Source: Robertkochia solimangrovi (GTDB lineage: Bacteria; Bacteroidota; Bacteroidia; Flavobacteriales; Flavobacteriaceae). Taken from it: a DNA stretch of 64,000 bases. Location of the stretch: contig NZ_QKWN01000001.1 in assembly GCF_007279655.1 (NCBI RefSeq), positions 62,001-126,000 of the forward strand. The letters run 5' to 3'. Numbering within the stretch: the first letter of the stretch is position 1; each line of letters begins with the position of its first letter. The notes below the pieces were generated by a model that was not told where the DNA came from, ran no database searches, and worked only from the letters and a program-made list of their open reading frames with translations. The position numbers and the translations under genes are program-made. Below, piece after piece: positions 27,765 to 37,219 of this stretch.

Positions 27765-29084
27765 TTATAATTCATCCAAAGGAATTCCGAAATAAAATTC
27801 AAGAACCTTCAATCGGAAGATATAATCATATTTGGTTCGTATGAGTTCAGCTTCAGCATCATCCATTCTGGCTTGTGCCTGACTAAAATCAAAACTATTC
27901 ATCAATCCTACATTATATCGCTCTTTAGCGTACTCATAAGAAAGTCTTCTGGCCTCTACGGTCTTATTTGCCGCCTGATACGATTTCAAGGAACCTTTTA
28001 CATCTACATAAGCCTGATTAACATTCGACTCCAGATCGAGTTTTGATTGTTCATAAGACAATTGTGTTTTTTCGAGATTGATCCTGCTACGTCTGATATT
28101 GTTTCTAACAGAATTACCATTAAAGATCGGCACGCTCAATTGCAGTCCATAAGAGATACCATCATAGAACCATAACTGATCTTTGAATGACAGATCATTC
28201 TGATCATTATAACGCGTGTTATAATTGAAATACCCCCCTAACGTCGGATATCTTGCTCCCTGCGCGATCTTCACATCCAGTTCAGCGATCTCTACATTGA
28301 CTTCGGCACTTTTTACCGAATTCATAACATTTAATGATTTCGCATAGATCTCATCTGCAGAATGGTTAAGTATGTCAGATTCCGGAATCATATAACCCTC
28401 ATCAACCACATCAAAATTTTCGTAGTCGCTGATCTGTAATAACTGCGCAAGTGCAATTCTCGATATCAGCACATTGTTCTCAGCATTTACGATTTGCTGT
28501 TCCTGTGTTGCCACGGTTGCTTCAATTTCCAGCAGGTCTCCTTTTGGCAAAACCCCATTTTCAACAAGCTGCTCTGTACGCTGGTAATCCTGTTGAGAAA
28601 CGCGATACTGAGCCTGAAGGGTCTTTAGCGTTTCCTTATTAGACAGAATCTGGAGATAATTATTTGCAACCATGAGGCTGATATCATCCTTCATGCCATC
28701 CAGCTGGTATTGTGCTGCAAGTGCAGAAACCTCTGCCCGCTTCACCTGTTTATAGTTTCGTAAACCATCAAAGAGTCCGACACTGGAAGTAATTCCTCCA
28801 GACAATGAATTAAAAGTCTGGTTGACCAGGATACCCGTGGTTGGATCCTGTGAAAGACCTGTACTTGCCGAATAAGACGCACTGGCATTCAGATTCGGCA
28901 ACAGATTTCCAATGGCATCCGACTTGTCCAGCTTAATACTTTCCAGATCCAGTTCCGATTGTTGTACTGAAATATTATGTTCAAGTGCATAGTATACACA
29001 CTCCCTCAATGTCCATCGCTTTTCCTGAGCCTGAACTGAAATGATCGACAGCAGGAACAGACCCGATAATATCCTAAACTTCAT
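27765..29084 (-). CDS. TolC-family outer-membrane efflux protein
   Basis: 439 residues with a signal peptide (MKFRILSGLFLLSIISVQAQ), then the outer-membrane efflux repeats (RWTLRECVYYALEHNISVQQ; SVPIFNGNSVRNNIRRSRINLEKTQLSYEQSKLDLESNV). It forms the outer-membrane tunnel of a tripartite exporter. Last gene of the export operon: ATPase, permease, permease, adaptor, TolC. The ATG at 29084 is preferred over a TTG at 29099. Confidence 0.93.
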   Translation of the reverse strand: MKFRILSGLFLLSIISVQAQEKRWTLRECVYYALEHNISVQQSELDLESIKLDKSDAIGNLLPNLNASASYSASTGLSQDPTTGILVNQTFNSLSGGITSSVGLFDGLRNYKQVKRAEVSALAAQYQLDGMKDDISLMVANNYLQILSNKETLKTLQAQYRVSQQDYQRTEQLVENGVLPKGDLLEIEATVATQEQQIVNAENNVLISRIALAQLLQISDYENFDVVDEGYMIPESDILNHSADEIYAKSLNVMNSVKSAEVNVEIAELDVKIAQGARYPTLGGYFNYNTRYNDQNDLSFKDQLWFYDGISYGLQLSVPIFNGNSVRNNIRRSRINLEKTQLSYEQSKLDLESNVNQAYVDVKGSLKSYQAANKTVEARRLSYEYAKERYNVGLMNSFDFSQAQARMDDAEAELIRTKYDYIFRLKVLEFYFGIPLDEL

Positions 29085-29109
29085 AAAATAGATTTTCAAG
29101 GGTTCACTT

Positions 29110-30231
29110 TTAGTTATTCTCGTCTGTTTCGCGCTTCACCGGTTCGGTCTGGTTCCACACTTTAATTTTATCGCTTTCGGTAACTCCGGATTTGATCTCC
29201 ACATTAATCCCGTCTGAAAGGCCGAGTTCCACATCCTTTCTTTCAAACTTCTGATCACCCACGACTACTTCCACATAAGGTTTCTGTGTCTCTGCATCAT
29301 ACTGTAATAACGCTTCTTTGATCGCCAGTACATCTTCTTTTTTATCGAGGATCATGGTTGCATTCGCACTATATCCGGCTCTGATGAATACGTTGGTGCT
29401 ATCGAGGTTCACATCGGCTTTGATGGTGAACTGAACCGCACCGCTTTCTTCTACTCCTTTTGGAGCGATAAAGCGCAATTCTGCATCGAGTTCCTGATCC
29501 TGAATTGCCCCTAAACTGATCTTCAATGGCATTCCAACTTTCAGTTTGCCAACTTCAGCTTCATCAACCTGACCTTCAAAGATCATCTGTGACATATCAG
29601 CAATTGTAGCGATCGTTGTACCATCATTGAAGTTGTTGGCTTCGATTACCTGATGACCTTCATCCACTGGTATCTCAAGAACGGTTCCTGCGATACTCGC
29701 ACGAATATTGGTGTTCGCAGTTGCAGATCCACCTGCTGATCCTTCTTTGATGATCTGATAGTCATTTTTTGCATTTTCAAGTTCCTGTTTAGCCTGATTG
29801 TATTGCAATTCGATATTCATAAAATCCTGATTTGATACCACACCACGATCAAACAGGGTCTTATTTCTGTCGAATTCGGTTTTCGCATTACTCAGTGTGA
29901 TCTCGGCATTACGAACACGTCCACGGGCACTAACCAGTGATTGTTCATTCGGTACGACCTTGATCTTAGCGATCAGATCGTTCGCTTTTAATTTATCTCC
30001 TTCTTCCACGAAGATCTTTTCGATGATACCGGAGATCTGTGGTTTGATCAGTACTTCATCTTCTGGAACCACCTTTCCCGTAGCAACGGTTTTTTCTTCG
30101 ATCGTGGTTCTAAAAGGTGTTTCAGACGTAAAGGTAATTGGCGATTTTGCATTGGATTTGACCAGGTAATAGAACGCAGCCATCAGGGCTATTATAAATA
30201 CAGCTATACCTAAATATTTAACTATTTTCAT
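29110..30231 (-). CDS. HlyD/MacA-like periplasmic adaptor
   Basis: 373 residues: N-terminal membrane anchor (about 5-25), lipoyl-like domain halves (VATGKVVPEDEVLIKPQISGIIEKIFVEEGDKL and NTNIRASIAGTVLEIPVDEGHQV) around a helical hairpin (about 75-145), then the beta-barrel domain and a membrane-proximal domain with the FERKDVELGLSDG segment typical of MacA. It links the permeases to the TolC tunnel. Confidence 0.93.
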   Translation of the reverse strand: MKIVKYLGIAVFIIALMAAFYYLVKSNAKSPITFTSETPFRTTIEEKTVATGKVVPEDEVLIKPQISGIIEKIFVEEGDKLKANDLIAKIKVVPNEQSLVSARGRVRNAEITLSNAKTEFDRNKTLFDRGVVSNQDFMNIELQYNQAKQELENAKNDYQIIKEGSAGGSATANTNIRASIAGTVLEIPVDEGHQVIEANNFNDGTTIATIADMSQMIFEGQVDEAEVGKLKVGMPLKISLGAIQDQELDAELRFIAPKGVEESGAVQFTIKADVNLDSTNVFIRAGYSANATMILDKKEDVLAIKEALLQYDAETQKPYVEVVVGDQKFERKDVELGLSDGINVEIKSGVTESDKIKVWNQTEPVKRETDENN

Positions 30232-30279
30232 TCCTTAGCGTTTAGATAATTGATGATTATTTTGATTTTTGTTTAGTTT

Positions 30280-31548
30280 TTATTCTTCTCTTAAAGCATC
30301 GATCGGGCGAATACTCACCGCCCTTTGGGCAGGTATTAATCCGATCAAGGTTCCCAGGATCACCATGATCAACATGGCACCTATGACATAAGGTATCGGC
30401 ACTGTCGGGTTCGTATATGGGAAACCGCCATCTTCCGGAAGCATCGCATTGATCATTGCCAGCACTCCTACTCCTGCAATTATCCCCAGCAATCCGGCAA
30501 CAACTGTAAGGAAAACCGATTCCAGCAGGATCTGGGCCCTTACCTCTCTTGGCGTAGCCCCGAGGGCACGTCGTATTCCGAGCTCCTTGGTCCTTTCCTT
30601 AACCGAGATCAGCAGGATATTTCCGATCGCGATAACCCCTGCGATAATCGTCGCGAGTCCAACGATCAGGGAAAGCAGGTTCATTCCCCTGGCAAAACCG
30701 ATGATCTTCCCAAACATTTCTCCGAGGTTGAAAGCACCTACGGCTCTTTCATCATCCGGATGAACATCGTGGAGACGTTTTATGGTTTGCTTGATATTCT
30801 TTTCGAGGGCAACAATATCGACTTCGGGAAAGGCTGCGATAGCCATCCACCCAACGATATCACCCATGGCATATACTTTCTGATAGGTCGAGAACGGAAT
30901 GAAGATCGTACTATCATCTTCAAAGCCTCCCTGATTATCATATTCATACACCCCGATCACCTGAAAATAGATGTCGTTTAGTCTGATATACTTCCCTACA
31001 GGGTCTTCATCGATATCAAATAATTCCTTTTGCACTCTTTCTCCGATTACCGCCACTTTTCTTTCGTGCTGGATATCCAGATCATTCAGGAACCTACCCC
31101 CATCATAGATTTTCTTTCGTGCGATACGATCGATATCAGGATAATCTCCAAAGATGGTATAAGTACCGGATTTCAATCCTCGCACCACTGTTGGTGGAGC
31201 ATCCCCGAAGACACCTTTTACATTACGCGGTGCTATAAACTGGATCTCCGGATGCTTCTGTTTAAGAACTTCCACATCATTGAGTCGGAGATTAAAGCTT
31301 CTCCCTATCTTAAATCCTTTATAGGGCATACTGGTACGCTGGATCCAGACGAACATACTGTTATTGGCAATATCCTTAAACTCCTTTTCGAATCCATTAT
31401 CCATTCCTTTGGCAGCACCGGACAAGGCGATATAAACAAAGATTCCCCATAGTACACCGATCACGGTTATAACGGTCCGCACCTTGTTCTTACTAATCGA
31501 ACCCCAGATCTCCTGCCATGTATCTCTATCAAATATAAATCTGAACAT
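30280..31548 (-). CDS. MacB-like ABC transporter permease
   Basis: 422 residues: N-terminal helix (KVRTVITVIGVLWGIFVYIAL), a large periplasmic MacB core domain (about 45-260), and a C-terminal FtsX domain with three helices and the coupling sequence VKERTKELGIRRALGATPREV. It ends RPIDALREE, typical of the family. The ATPase is a separate gene. It starts one base after the stop of the paralogous permease. Confidence 0.94.
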   Translation of the reverse strand: MFRFIFDRDTWQEIWGSISKNKVRTVITVIGVLWGIFVYIALSGAAKGMDNGFEKEFKDIANNSMFVWIQRTSMPYKGFKIGRSFNLRLNDVEVLKQKHPEIQFIAPRNVKGVFGDAPPTVVRGLKSGTYTIFGDYPDIDRIARKKIYDGGRFLNDLDIQHERKVAVIGERVQKELFDIDEDPVGKYIRLNDIYFQVIGVYEYDNQGGFEDDSTIFIPFSTYQKVYAMGDIVGWMAIAAFPEVDIVALEKNIKQTIKRLHDVHPDDERAVGAFNLGEMFGKIIGFARGMNLLSLIVGLATIIAGVIAIGNILLISVKERTKELGIRRALGATPREVRAQILLESVFLTVVAGLLGIIAGVGVLAMINAMLPEDGGFPYTNPTVPIPYVIGAMLIMVILGTLIGLIPAQRAVSIRPIDALREE

Positions 31549-31549
31549 A

Positions 31550-32782
31550 TTATTCGTCTCTTAATGCGATTATTGGTTTGATCATAGCTGCCCGACGAGC
31601 CGGGATATATCCGGCAACCGCCCCGAATAAGATCAGGATTCCGGTTGCTCCGAGCATCGTTCCAAATCCAACACTGGGATTGGAAATGAAATAGTCCTTC
31701 AAATTATTACCGATAAGATTTAAGGCCACAATTCCCAGTATGAGTCCGATGTATCCGGCCACCATGGTAATGAATATCGATTCATGCAATACCAGACCGA
31801 TCACAGCTTTTGGAGTGGCTCCTAATGCTTTTCGTATTCCGAGTTCTTTCGTTCTCTCCTTGACCACGAACACCATAATATTACTGATCCCGATAATTCC
31901 GGCGATCAGCGTTCCGATCCCCACGAACAAAACCACAATCTGAATGATATTTGCAAATCCCATGTTTTGCTTTACTATTTCAGCCATATTACGTACGAAT
32001 AATCCATTTTGGTCATCCGGGGCTATATCATGCTTATCCTTTAAGAATTTGGTAAGTTCCTGGTCGAGTTTCATCGCACCTGCATAACCTACTGCAAGCC
32101 GGTAAGCTAAAATGATCTGATCGATGTTATCTGTATTCTTTTCTATCAATTGACGTGTGGTATACGGCATATAGATATAACGTTCTTCGTTATCACCTCC
32201 GTCATCCTGAAAGACTCCGATCACCCGAAATGCACTTCCCCCAATGTCGATATACTTACCCAAAGCACTGGATCCTTTACCGAAGAGGTCAAGTTCTACA
32301 AGCCTACCAATGACAACATTCTTAGCCTTATTATCTATATCGTTCTCATTGATATAACGACCTTTCATTATGATGGTCTTTTCTGCGAACTGATGTGCAG
32401 GTCCTACCGCCCGTGTCGTATAATCATTAGACTCACCATGATACTTCACCGTTGCACTCCTGGTAATTCTTGGAGTGATATAATCCAGATAAAATGCAAA
32501 CTCACGTTTAATATCTGTGAGGTCATCATTCTTAAATTGTATTCTTCTCCCCGATTTAAACCCGCGATAAGGCTTTGAAGTAGTTCCCGGAAACAGTGAC
32601 AACGTATTTGTGGCGTCATCCATAAAGAATTCATTAAAAGAATTCTTTAGCCCGTTACCCATCCCAAAAAGTACGGTAAAAATCAGGATCCCCAGGGCTA
32701 CTGTAAAACCCGATAAGAAAGTTCGTAGTTTATTCTTCCGAATCGTATCAAATATCTCCTGCCAACGGTCTCTGCTAAACAT
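31550..32782 (-). CDS. MacB-like ABC transporter permease (paralogue)
   Basis: 410 residues with the same plan as the next gene: KNKLRTFLSGFTVALGILIFTVLFG, the MacB periplasmic domain and the FtsX domain with VKERTKELGIRKALGATPKAV. The two permeases probably form a heterodimer. The gene overlaps the end of the ATPase gene by eight bases. The exported substrate is unknown; MacB relatives move peptides, lipoproteins or macrolides. Confidence 0.94.
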   Translation of the reverse strand: MFSRDRWQEIFDTIRKNKLRTFLSGFTVALGILIFTVLFGMGNGLKNSFNEFFMDDATNTLSLFPGTTSKPYRGFKSGRRIQFKNDDLTDIKREFAFYLDYITPRITRSATVKYHGESNDYTTRAVGPAHQFAEKTIIMKGRYINENDIDNKAKNVVIGRLVELDLFGKGSSALGKYIDIGGSAFRVIGVFQDDGGDNEERYIYMPYTTRQLIEKNTDNIDQIILAYRLAVGYAGAMKLDQELTKFLKDKHDIAPDDQNGLFVRNMAEIVKQNMGFANIIQIVVLFVGIGTLIAGIIGISNIMVFVVKERTKELGIRKALGATPKAVIGLVLHESIFITMVAGYIGLILGIVALNLIGNNLKDYFISNPSVGFGTMLGATGILILFGAVAGYIPARRAAMIKPIIALRDE

Positions 32783-33476
32783 ATTGGGAAGCTCTAACCT
32801 GATTTACTACTCTGTCTTCTACGATCACTCCATCCTTGAGATGAACTACACGCTTACACATTTCCGCGATATCCTCTTCGTGCGTAACCACCAGAATGGT
32901 TTTACCCTCATCATTGATCTGTTGTATCAGATCCATAACTTCATAAGAGGTTTTACTGTCGAGTGCTCCCGTAGGCTCATCCGCAAGCAAAACCTTAGGT
33001 TCTGCTGCCATAGCTCTAGCGATAGCAACTCTTTGTTTCTGCCCTCCTGAAAGCTCACTGGGAAGATGATCTGCCCAGGGTTTAAGTCCAACCACTTCCA
33101 GATATTTGATCGCTTTCTGGCGACGGTCTTTACGATTCACCTTTTGATAGTACAACGGTAATGCTACATTCTCCCATGCGGATTTGTAGTTGATCAGGTT
33201 GAACGATTGAAAAATGAAACCGAGGAATTTGTTTCGGTAATTAGCTGCTTTGGTCTCATTCAGGTTTTTGATCAACACACCGTCAAGGGTATATTCACCT
33301 GAATCGTATCCGTCAAGCATACCCAAAATATTCAGTAATGTGGATTTTCCGGAACCGGACGAACCCATAATCGCCACTAATTCACCTTCTTTGACACTGA
33401 AGTTGATCCCCTTCAGTACATGCAAAGAATTCGACCCCATCCTGTAGGATTTATGGAGATTTTTGATTTCGATCAT
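32775..33476 (-). CDS. ABC transporter ATP-binding protein (MacB/LolD type)
   Basis: 233 residues: Walker A GSSGSGKSTLLN, signature LSGGQKQRVAIARA, Walker B VLLADEPTGALD and the H-loop VVTHEED. The start MIEIKNLHKSY at 33476 is the normal family start; the longer frame to 33551 runs through a palindromic sequence and is rejected. First gene of the five-gene export operon. Confidence 0.95.
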   Translation of the reverse strand: MIEIKNLHKSYRMGSNSLHVLKGINFSVKEGELVAIMGSSGSGKSTLLNILGMLDGYDSGEYTLDGVLIKNLNETKAANYRNKFLGFIFQSFNLINYKSAWENVALPLYYQKVNRKDRRQKAIKYLEVVGLKPWADHLPSELSGGQKQRVAIARAMAAEPKVLLADEPTGALDSKTSYEVMDLIQQINDEGKTILVVTHEEDIAEMCKRVVHLKDGVIVEDRVVNQVRASQYV

Positions 33477-33505
33477 AGAGATGGTTAGATTTTGATTTTT
33501 GATTG

Positions 33506-33546
33506 AGAATCTGCTTATAAGCACTATGTATTTATAAGCAGATTCT
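33506..33546. promoter_or_regulatory. Perfect 15-bp inverted repeat upstream of the export operon
   Basis: AGAATCTGCTTATAA at 33506-33520 and its exact reverse complement at 33532-33546, spaced by 11 bases, 30 bases upstream of the ATPase start. With no adjacent T-run on the minus strand it looks like an operator or a leader hairpin, not a terminator. Confidence 0.5.
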
Positions 33547-33630
33547 GTCAATAAGACTATGAATGACCGAAAATGTTACGCGGAATTTGTGAATTATATG
33601 TTAAAAATATTGAAATGCAGATTAATTCGA

Positions 33631-33852
33631 CTAACCACCGCTCTGTCTTAATTTTTTATAGATGAAGAAACCAAGAACTCCTATGAGCACATAAGGAACT
33701 GCCATCAGGTAGATTATTCCGTTATTGATACCACGCGCTACTTCCTGCCCTTCACCACTCTCCAGAACCGCACGGCACATGGCACATTGGGCCATAATAT
33801 CGGATGGCAACAAAGTCAACACTATGATCAGATAGAATAACGTTTTTTTCAT
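33631..33852 (-). CDS. Small membrane protein of the cytochrome oxidase cluster
   Basis: 73 residues: a signal peptide (ending DIMAQ), the motif CAMCRAVLESG (C-x2-C), then a membrane helix (about 43-65) and a basic end. The protein recurs next to SCO1/DUF420 genes in flavobacteria, and the cysteine pair suggests metal or redox work in oxidase assembly; this role is inferred from context. It begins one base after the DUF420 stop. Confidence 0.75.
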   Translation of the reverse strand: MKKTLFYLIIVLTLLPSDIMAQCAMCRAVLESGEGQEVARGINNGIIYLMAVPYVLIGVLGFFIYKKLRQSGG

Positions 33853-33853
33853 A

Positions 33854-34387
33854 TTATACGTAATATGGAGCGATCATCAGGTAAACCACCACTCCTGTAA
33901 CTGCCACATACAACCAAATAGGAAAAGTAATCTTAGCGATCTTACGATGTTTGTCGAAGCGGGCCGCGAGTGCTTTCACATAGGTAATCAATACTAATGG
34001 AATTACTGCTACCGAAAGGAGAATATGAGAAATAAGTATGAAGTAATACGTGTACTTAAGCGCTCCTTCGCCACCAAAAGGTGTGGGATCTGAGGTCATA
34101 TGATAGGCCACATACATCACCAAAAAGGCAAGCGACAATCCGATGCAGACCTTCATAAGCTTTTCATGCAGATTTCTGTTCCCAGATTTAATAGCTTTTA
34201 CTGCCCAAACGAGCAACACAGCTGTCAATCCGTTAATACCGGCATAGATAGGGGGTAAAAAGTCAAGCGGAGCCGCATTGGGAATTCGCACCCCGAATAA
34301 GACTGCCACTGCTACAGGAATAGCAATCGAAAGGATCACGATCCACTTATTATACTTCTGTTCCAGAGTTTGTTCTTGAGTATTCAT
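33854..34387 (-). CDS. DUF420 membrane protein
   Basis: 177 residues with about five membrane helices, and the DUF420 features GINGLTAVLLVWAVKAIKSGNRNLHEKLMK and YHMTSDPTPFGGEG followed by HILLSVAVIPLVLITY. The conserved histidines recall haem- or copper-related membrane proteins. The family is linked to cytochrome oxidase assembly by position only. The ATG at 34387 is chosen; the longer frame overlaps the SCO1 gene. Confidence 0.9.
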   Translation of the reverse strand: MNTQEQTLEQKYNKWIVILSIAIPVAVAVLFGVRIPNAAPLDFLPPIYAGINGLTAVLLVWAVKAIKSGNRNLHEKLMKVCIGLSLAFLVMYVAYHMTSDPTPFGGEGALKYTYYFILISHILLSVAVIPLVLITYVKALAARFDKHRKIAKITFPIWLYVAVTGVVVYLMIAPYYV

Positions 34388-34394
34388 TATGTAT

Positions 34395-35075
34395 TTATGA
34401 TTTAAGGAGGATTCTGATATCTTGTTCGAGCATTTTAACACCCTCATCTGTAGTTCCGTCATAATAGAAGATAGGATTACCAAAATCATCTTTACGGGAA
34501 CGAATATTTCCATTTCGATCGATCAGTGCAAATAGTCCGGAGTGCTCAAAGCCACCATTGACGTTTGCATTTGCACCGGCATAAAGATTAAACCCTGTAT
34601 TTGACAAGGCCATGATCTTTTCCATATCTCCGGTCATAAGGTGCCAGTTCGGATTAGTGATACCATACTTAGCGGCATATTCTTTCAGAACCTCCGGAGT
34701 ATCATGCGTAGGATTGATACTGAAAGATGCAACGGCAAAATCAGATTCATCTCTAAAGAAGTTCTGCAATTTCACCATATTTTGATTCATGATCGGACAA
34801 ATCGTCGGACACGTAGTAAAGAAAAACTCTACTACATAAACTTTCCCTTTGTAATCCGCATTGGTAATAGTATCGTTATTTTGGTCGACAAAACTAAATT
34901 CCGGAACCTTATGATGCTCTTCGAGAGAAGCAGGGTCCATCTTCCGTCCGCCTACATTATGACGATCATTATCAACAACGTCTCCATGAGAAATTCTACT
35001 TACGATTTCCGGAATAAATATGATTCCGAAAACCAAAACTACCAATCCAATCCAGATATATGATTTATTTTTCAT
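34395..35075 (-). CDS. SCO1/SenC copper chaperone
   Basis: 226 residues: an N-terminal membrane anchor (about 5-25) and a thioredoxin-like domain with the copper site TTCPTICP (C-x3-C) and the distal histidine in GGFEHSGLF. It inserts copper into the CuA site of cytochrome oxidase subunit II. It overlaps the preceding gene by 11 bases and is followed after seven bases by the DUF420 gene. Confidence 0.95.
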   Translation of the reverse strand: MKNKSYIWIGLVVLVFGIIFIPEIVSRISHGDVVDNDRHNVGGRKMDPASLEEHHKVPEFSFVDQNNDTITNADYKGKVYVVEFFFTTCPTICPIMNQNMVKLQNFFRDESDFAVASFSINPTHDTPEVLKEYAAKYGITNPNWHLMTGDMEKIMALSNTGFNLYAGANANVNGGFEHSGLFALIDRNGNIRSRKDDFGNPIFYYDGTTDEGVKMLEQDIRILLKS

Positions 35076-35748
35076 GCTGAAGTTTTTTAAGGTATGAATC
35101 CCGCTGACTTGTGCCGGATTTATTATTCTTTTTCAAGGCAAGCCGGTATTCCGCAAGAATGATCTTCACATCGTCGACCATCTTATTATTGATCTCCGCA
35201 ACGGATGTTGCATCATAACCGAATAATAAGCCCATATCTTCATCATCACTTCTTCCTCTAAGGCTTCCATCCCGATCGATAATATAAACCCTGTCTATGT
35301 AGACATCATCATTCAGCGCTCCCGGAATATTCAACTTATTGTACATATCCGCCACTTGATCCGTCGGTAGAAAAACAAACTTCCAGTTGGAAATATCGGC
35401 TAACGGACTCAATTCCTGTTTTAGTGCTGCAACCTGAGACTTCGTATTTTCAGGAAGTACCATCACAAACTGAAAGTCGGTAAACCCGTTAAAGCGTTTG
35501 TATATTTTTTGATTCAGATTAAAGGCGTTGGTCTTTTTATGTTCCAGATCGTCACCTAAGAACCCGAGTATACTGATATGGTCTTTAAAACTGACCTCTG
35601 ACCCGTTTTCATCCAAAAGCGAAACTTCCGCCAGCACACTTTCTCTCAGCGTAGGGAGCTTACCGAAATTATTAACACCTGAAGCGAAGAAAACATACGC
35701 AACTATCGGTAAAACAAAGAGAACTCCGAGAACGAGATACTTTTTCAT
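35065..35748 (-). CDS. SCO-like membrane protein without cysteines
   Basis: 227 residues: N-terminal anchor (about 4-23), then a thioredoxin-like domain resembling the neighbouring SCO1 (VSLLDENGSEVSFKDHISILGFLG; NWKFVFLPTDQVADMYNKLNI; IIDRDGSLRGRSDDED). It has no cysteine at all and lacks the metal-binding histidine, so it cannot bind copper as SCO1 does. It probably has a structural or regulatory role in oxidase assembly. It is translationally coupled to SCO1. Confidence 0.7.
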   Translation of the reverse strand: MKKYLVLGVLFVLPIVAYVFFASGVNNFGKLPTLRESVLAEVSLLDENGSEVSFKDHISILGFLGDDLEHKKTNAFNLNQKIYKRFNGFTDFQFVMVLPENTKSQVAALKQELSPLADISNWKFVFLPTDQVADMYNKLNIPGALNDDVYIDRVYIIDRDGSLRGRSDDEDMGLLFGYDATSVAEINNKMVDDVKIILAEYRLALKKNNKSGTSQRDSYLKKLQHEK

Positions 35749-35777
35749 CGAGGGATTTTTTTCGGGTACAAAAATAA

Positions 35778-35805
35778 AAAAAGACGGTGGAAATACCGTC
35801 TTTTT
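35778..35805 (-). terminator. Terminator after cytochrome oxidase subunit IV
   Basis: AAAAAGACGGT/ACCGTCTTTTT with a six-base loop, T-run on the minus strand. It separates the oxidase subunits from the SCO part of the cluster, although read-through is possible. Confidence 0.8.
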
Positions 35806-35823
35806 AACTTTATTTGATGTCTT

Positions 35824-36171
35824 TTAGAAATCCCAGCTAATGTAGCCTTGTGAATATACATCGTGGATATAATTACCTTCCACCAAGAGTATAAAGGCCA
35901 GGTAAGGAATAAGAATCAGTAGAGGCAATACGATAGACCATCTGAAACTACCTTTTTCACCTTCCAGGTGCATGAATGCCCAGGCGATATAATATGCTTT
36001 TACCAGCGTAAGTATGATGAATATCCAGTTTAGAATTTTCATTCCCAGAACAAGCGCCATCATAGACTCGGGCTTAATGATACCTAATGCTACCTCGACG
36101 ATCGTAATTACCGAAAGGATTCCAAATACCGTCCAGATTCTTTTACTATTTGATTCGTGTGCGTGTGCCAT
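35824..36171 (-). CDS. Cytochrome c oxidase subunit IV-like membrane protein
   Basis: 115 residues with three membrane helices and the subunit IV pattern RIWTVFGILSVITIVEVALG...KAYYIAWAFMHLEGEKGSFRWSIVLPLL. A small accessory subunit of haem-copper oxidase in the inner membrane. The ATG at 36171 (MAHAHESNSKR) is preferred over an upstream start that overlaps the subunit III gene. Confidence 0.92.
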   Translation of the reverse strand: MAHAHESNSKRIWTVFGILSVITIVEVALGIIKPESMMALVLGMKILNWIFIILTLVKAYYIAWAFMHLEGEKGSFRWSIVLPLLILIPYLAFILLVEGNYIHDVYSQGYISWDF

Positions 36172-36188
36172 TTCGTAGTAATTATATT

Positions 36189-37166
36189 TTAAACAAGATA
36201 GAAGAATGTAAATACGAATACCCATACAAGGTCAACAAAGTGCCAGTACAGACCCACCTTTTCGACCATTTCATAATGACCTCTTTTTTCATAAGTTCCA
36301 AGGATCACGTTAAAGAAGATAATGACATTGATCACCACCCCTGAAAATACGTGGAATCCGTGAAAACCAGTAATAAAGAAAAAGAAGTCTGCGAATAAAC
36401 GGTTACCGTATTCATTATGTACAAGGTTAGCACCTTCCACAACCATAATAGCCTGCTTCATACGCTCTTCAGAATCTGCTCTTGAAAGAACGGTCATCTT
36501 ACCTTCAGCATCCAGTTTTTCAGTCCTTACAACGATATTTGGGTTCGCCTCGAAACCGGCTTTAACTTCTTCGATTGAATGACTTGGTAAACTACTTTCT
36601 GAATTGAACCACACCCCTTCATTTGCGGTATGCGTTTCACGGTCTGAATGTACAGGCTTAGCGAAATCTCCGATCGCAAGTCTTTCTCCAGTATTCGCAT
36701 CAACGAATTGAAGGATACGTCCGGATTTCATTTCAACCGCACCGTATTCTCCTTTGATAAAATTAGCCCATTCCCAGGCCTGAGACCCAACGAATATTGC
36801 TCCACCAATAATGGTAAGAAGCATATAAAGGGTAACTTTTGATTTTTTCATATGATGACCTGCATCCACCGCAAGTACCATTGTTACAGAAGAAAAAATC
36901 AGCACGAATGTCATGAATGCCACATAATACATTGGCGCATCCACTCCGTGTAAGAAAGGGAAGTGAGTAAACACCTCATCCGCGATAGGCCACGTTTCAA
37001 TAAATTTAAATCTCGAAAATCCGTATGCGACCAAAAAACCTGAGAAAGTAAGCGCATCAGAGACGATAAAAAACCACATCATCATTTTTCCGTAGCTAAC
37101 GCTGAGTGGTTGGTTACCTCCGCCCCATACTTTTTCTTCAGTACCTGTAGTAACAGTAGCTTCCAT
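36189..37166 (-). CDS. Cytochrome c oxidase subunit III with a large hydrophilic insert
   Basis: 325 residues. Helices typical of subunit III (KMMMWFFIVSDALTFSGFLVAYGFSR; FFITGFHGFHVFSGV; HFVDLVWVFVFTFFYLV) are interrupted by a hydrophilic insert of about 100 residues (about 140-245). The conserved GFHGFHVF and W-HFVD regions are intact. It belongs to the aa3/caa3-type terminal oxidase in the inner membrane. It starts 53 bases after the stop of the shorter subunit III gene. Confidence 0.93.
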   Translation of the reverse strand: MEATVTTGTEEKVWGGGNQPLSVSYGKMMMWFFIVSDALTFSGFLVAYGFSRFKFIETWPIADEVFTHFPFLHGVDAPMYYVAFMTFVLIFSSVTMVLAVDAGHHMKKSKVTLYMLLTIIGGAIFVGSQAWEWANFIKGEYGAVEMKSGRILQFVDANTGERLAIGDFAKPVHSDRETHTANEGVWFNSESSLPSHSIEEVKAGFEANPNIVVRTEKLDAEGKMTVLSRADSEERMKQAIMVVEGANLVHNEYGNRLFADFFFFITGFHGFHVFSGVVINVIIFFNVILGTYEKRGHYEMVEKVGLYWHFVDLVWVFVFTFFYLV

Positions 37167-37219
37167 TATCTATTTTTAGTAATTCAGTTTTAAAAATTTG
37201 TCAAATTTACATTTTTTAT

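Noticed and set aside
33477-33551. Longer N-terminus of the ABC ATPase gene
   Set aside because: The extra residues come from the palindrome and have no family match; MIEIKNLHKSY is the usual start.
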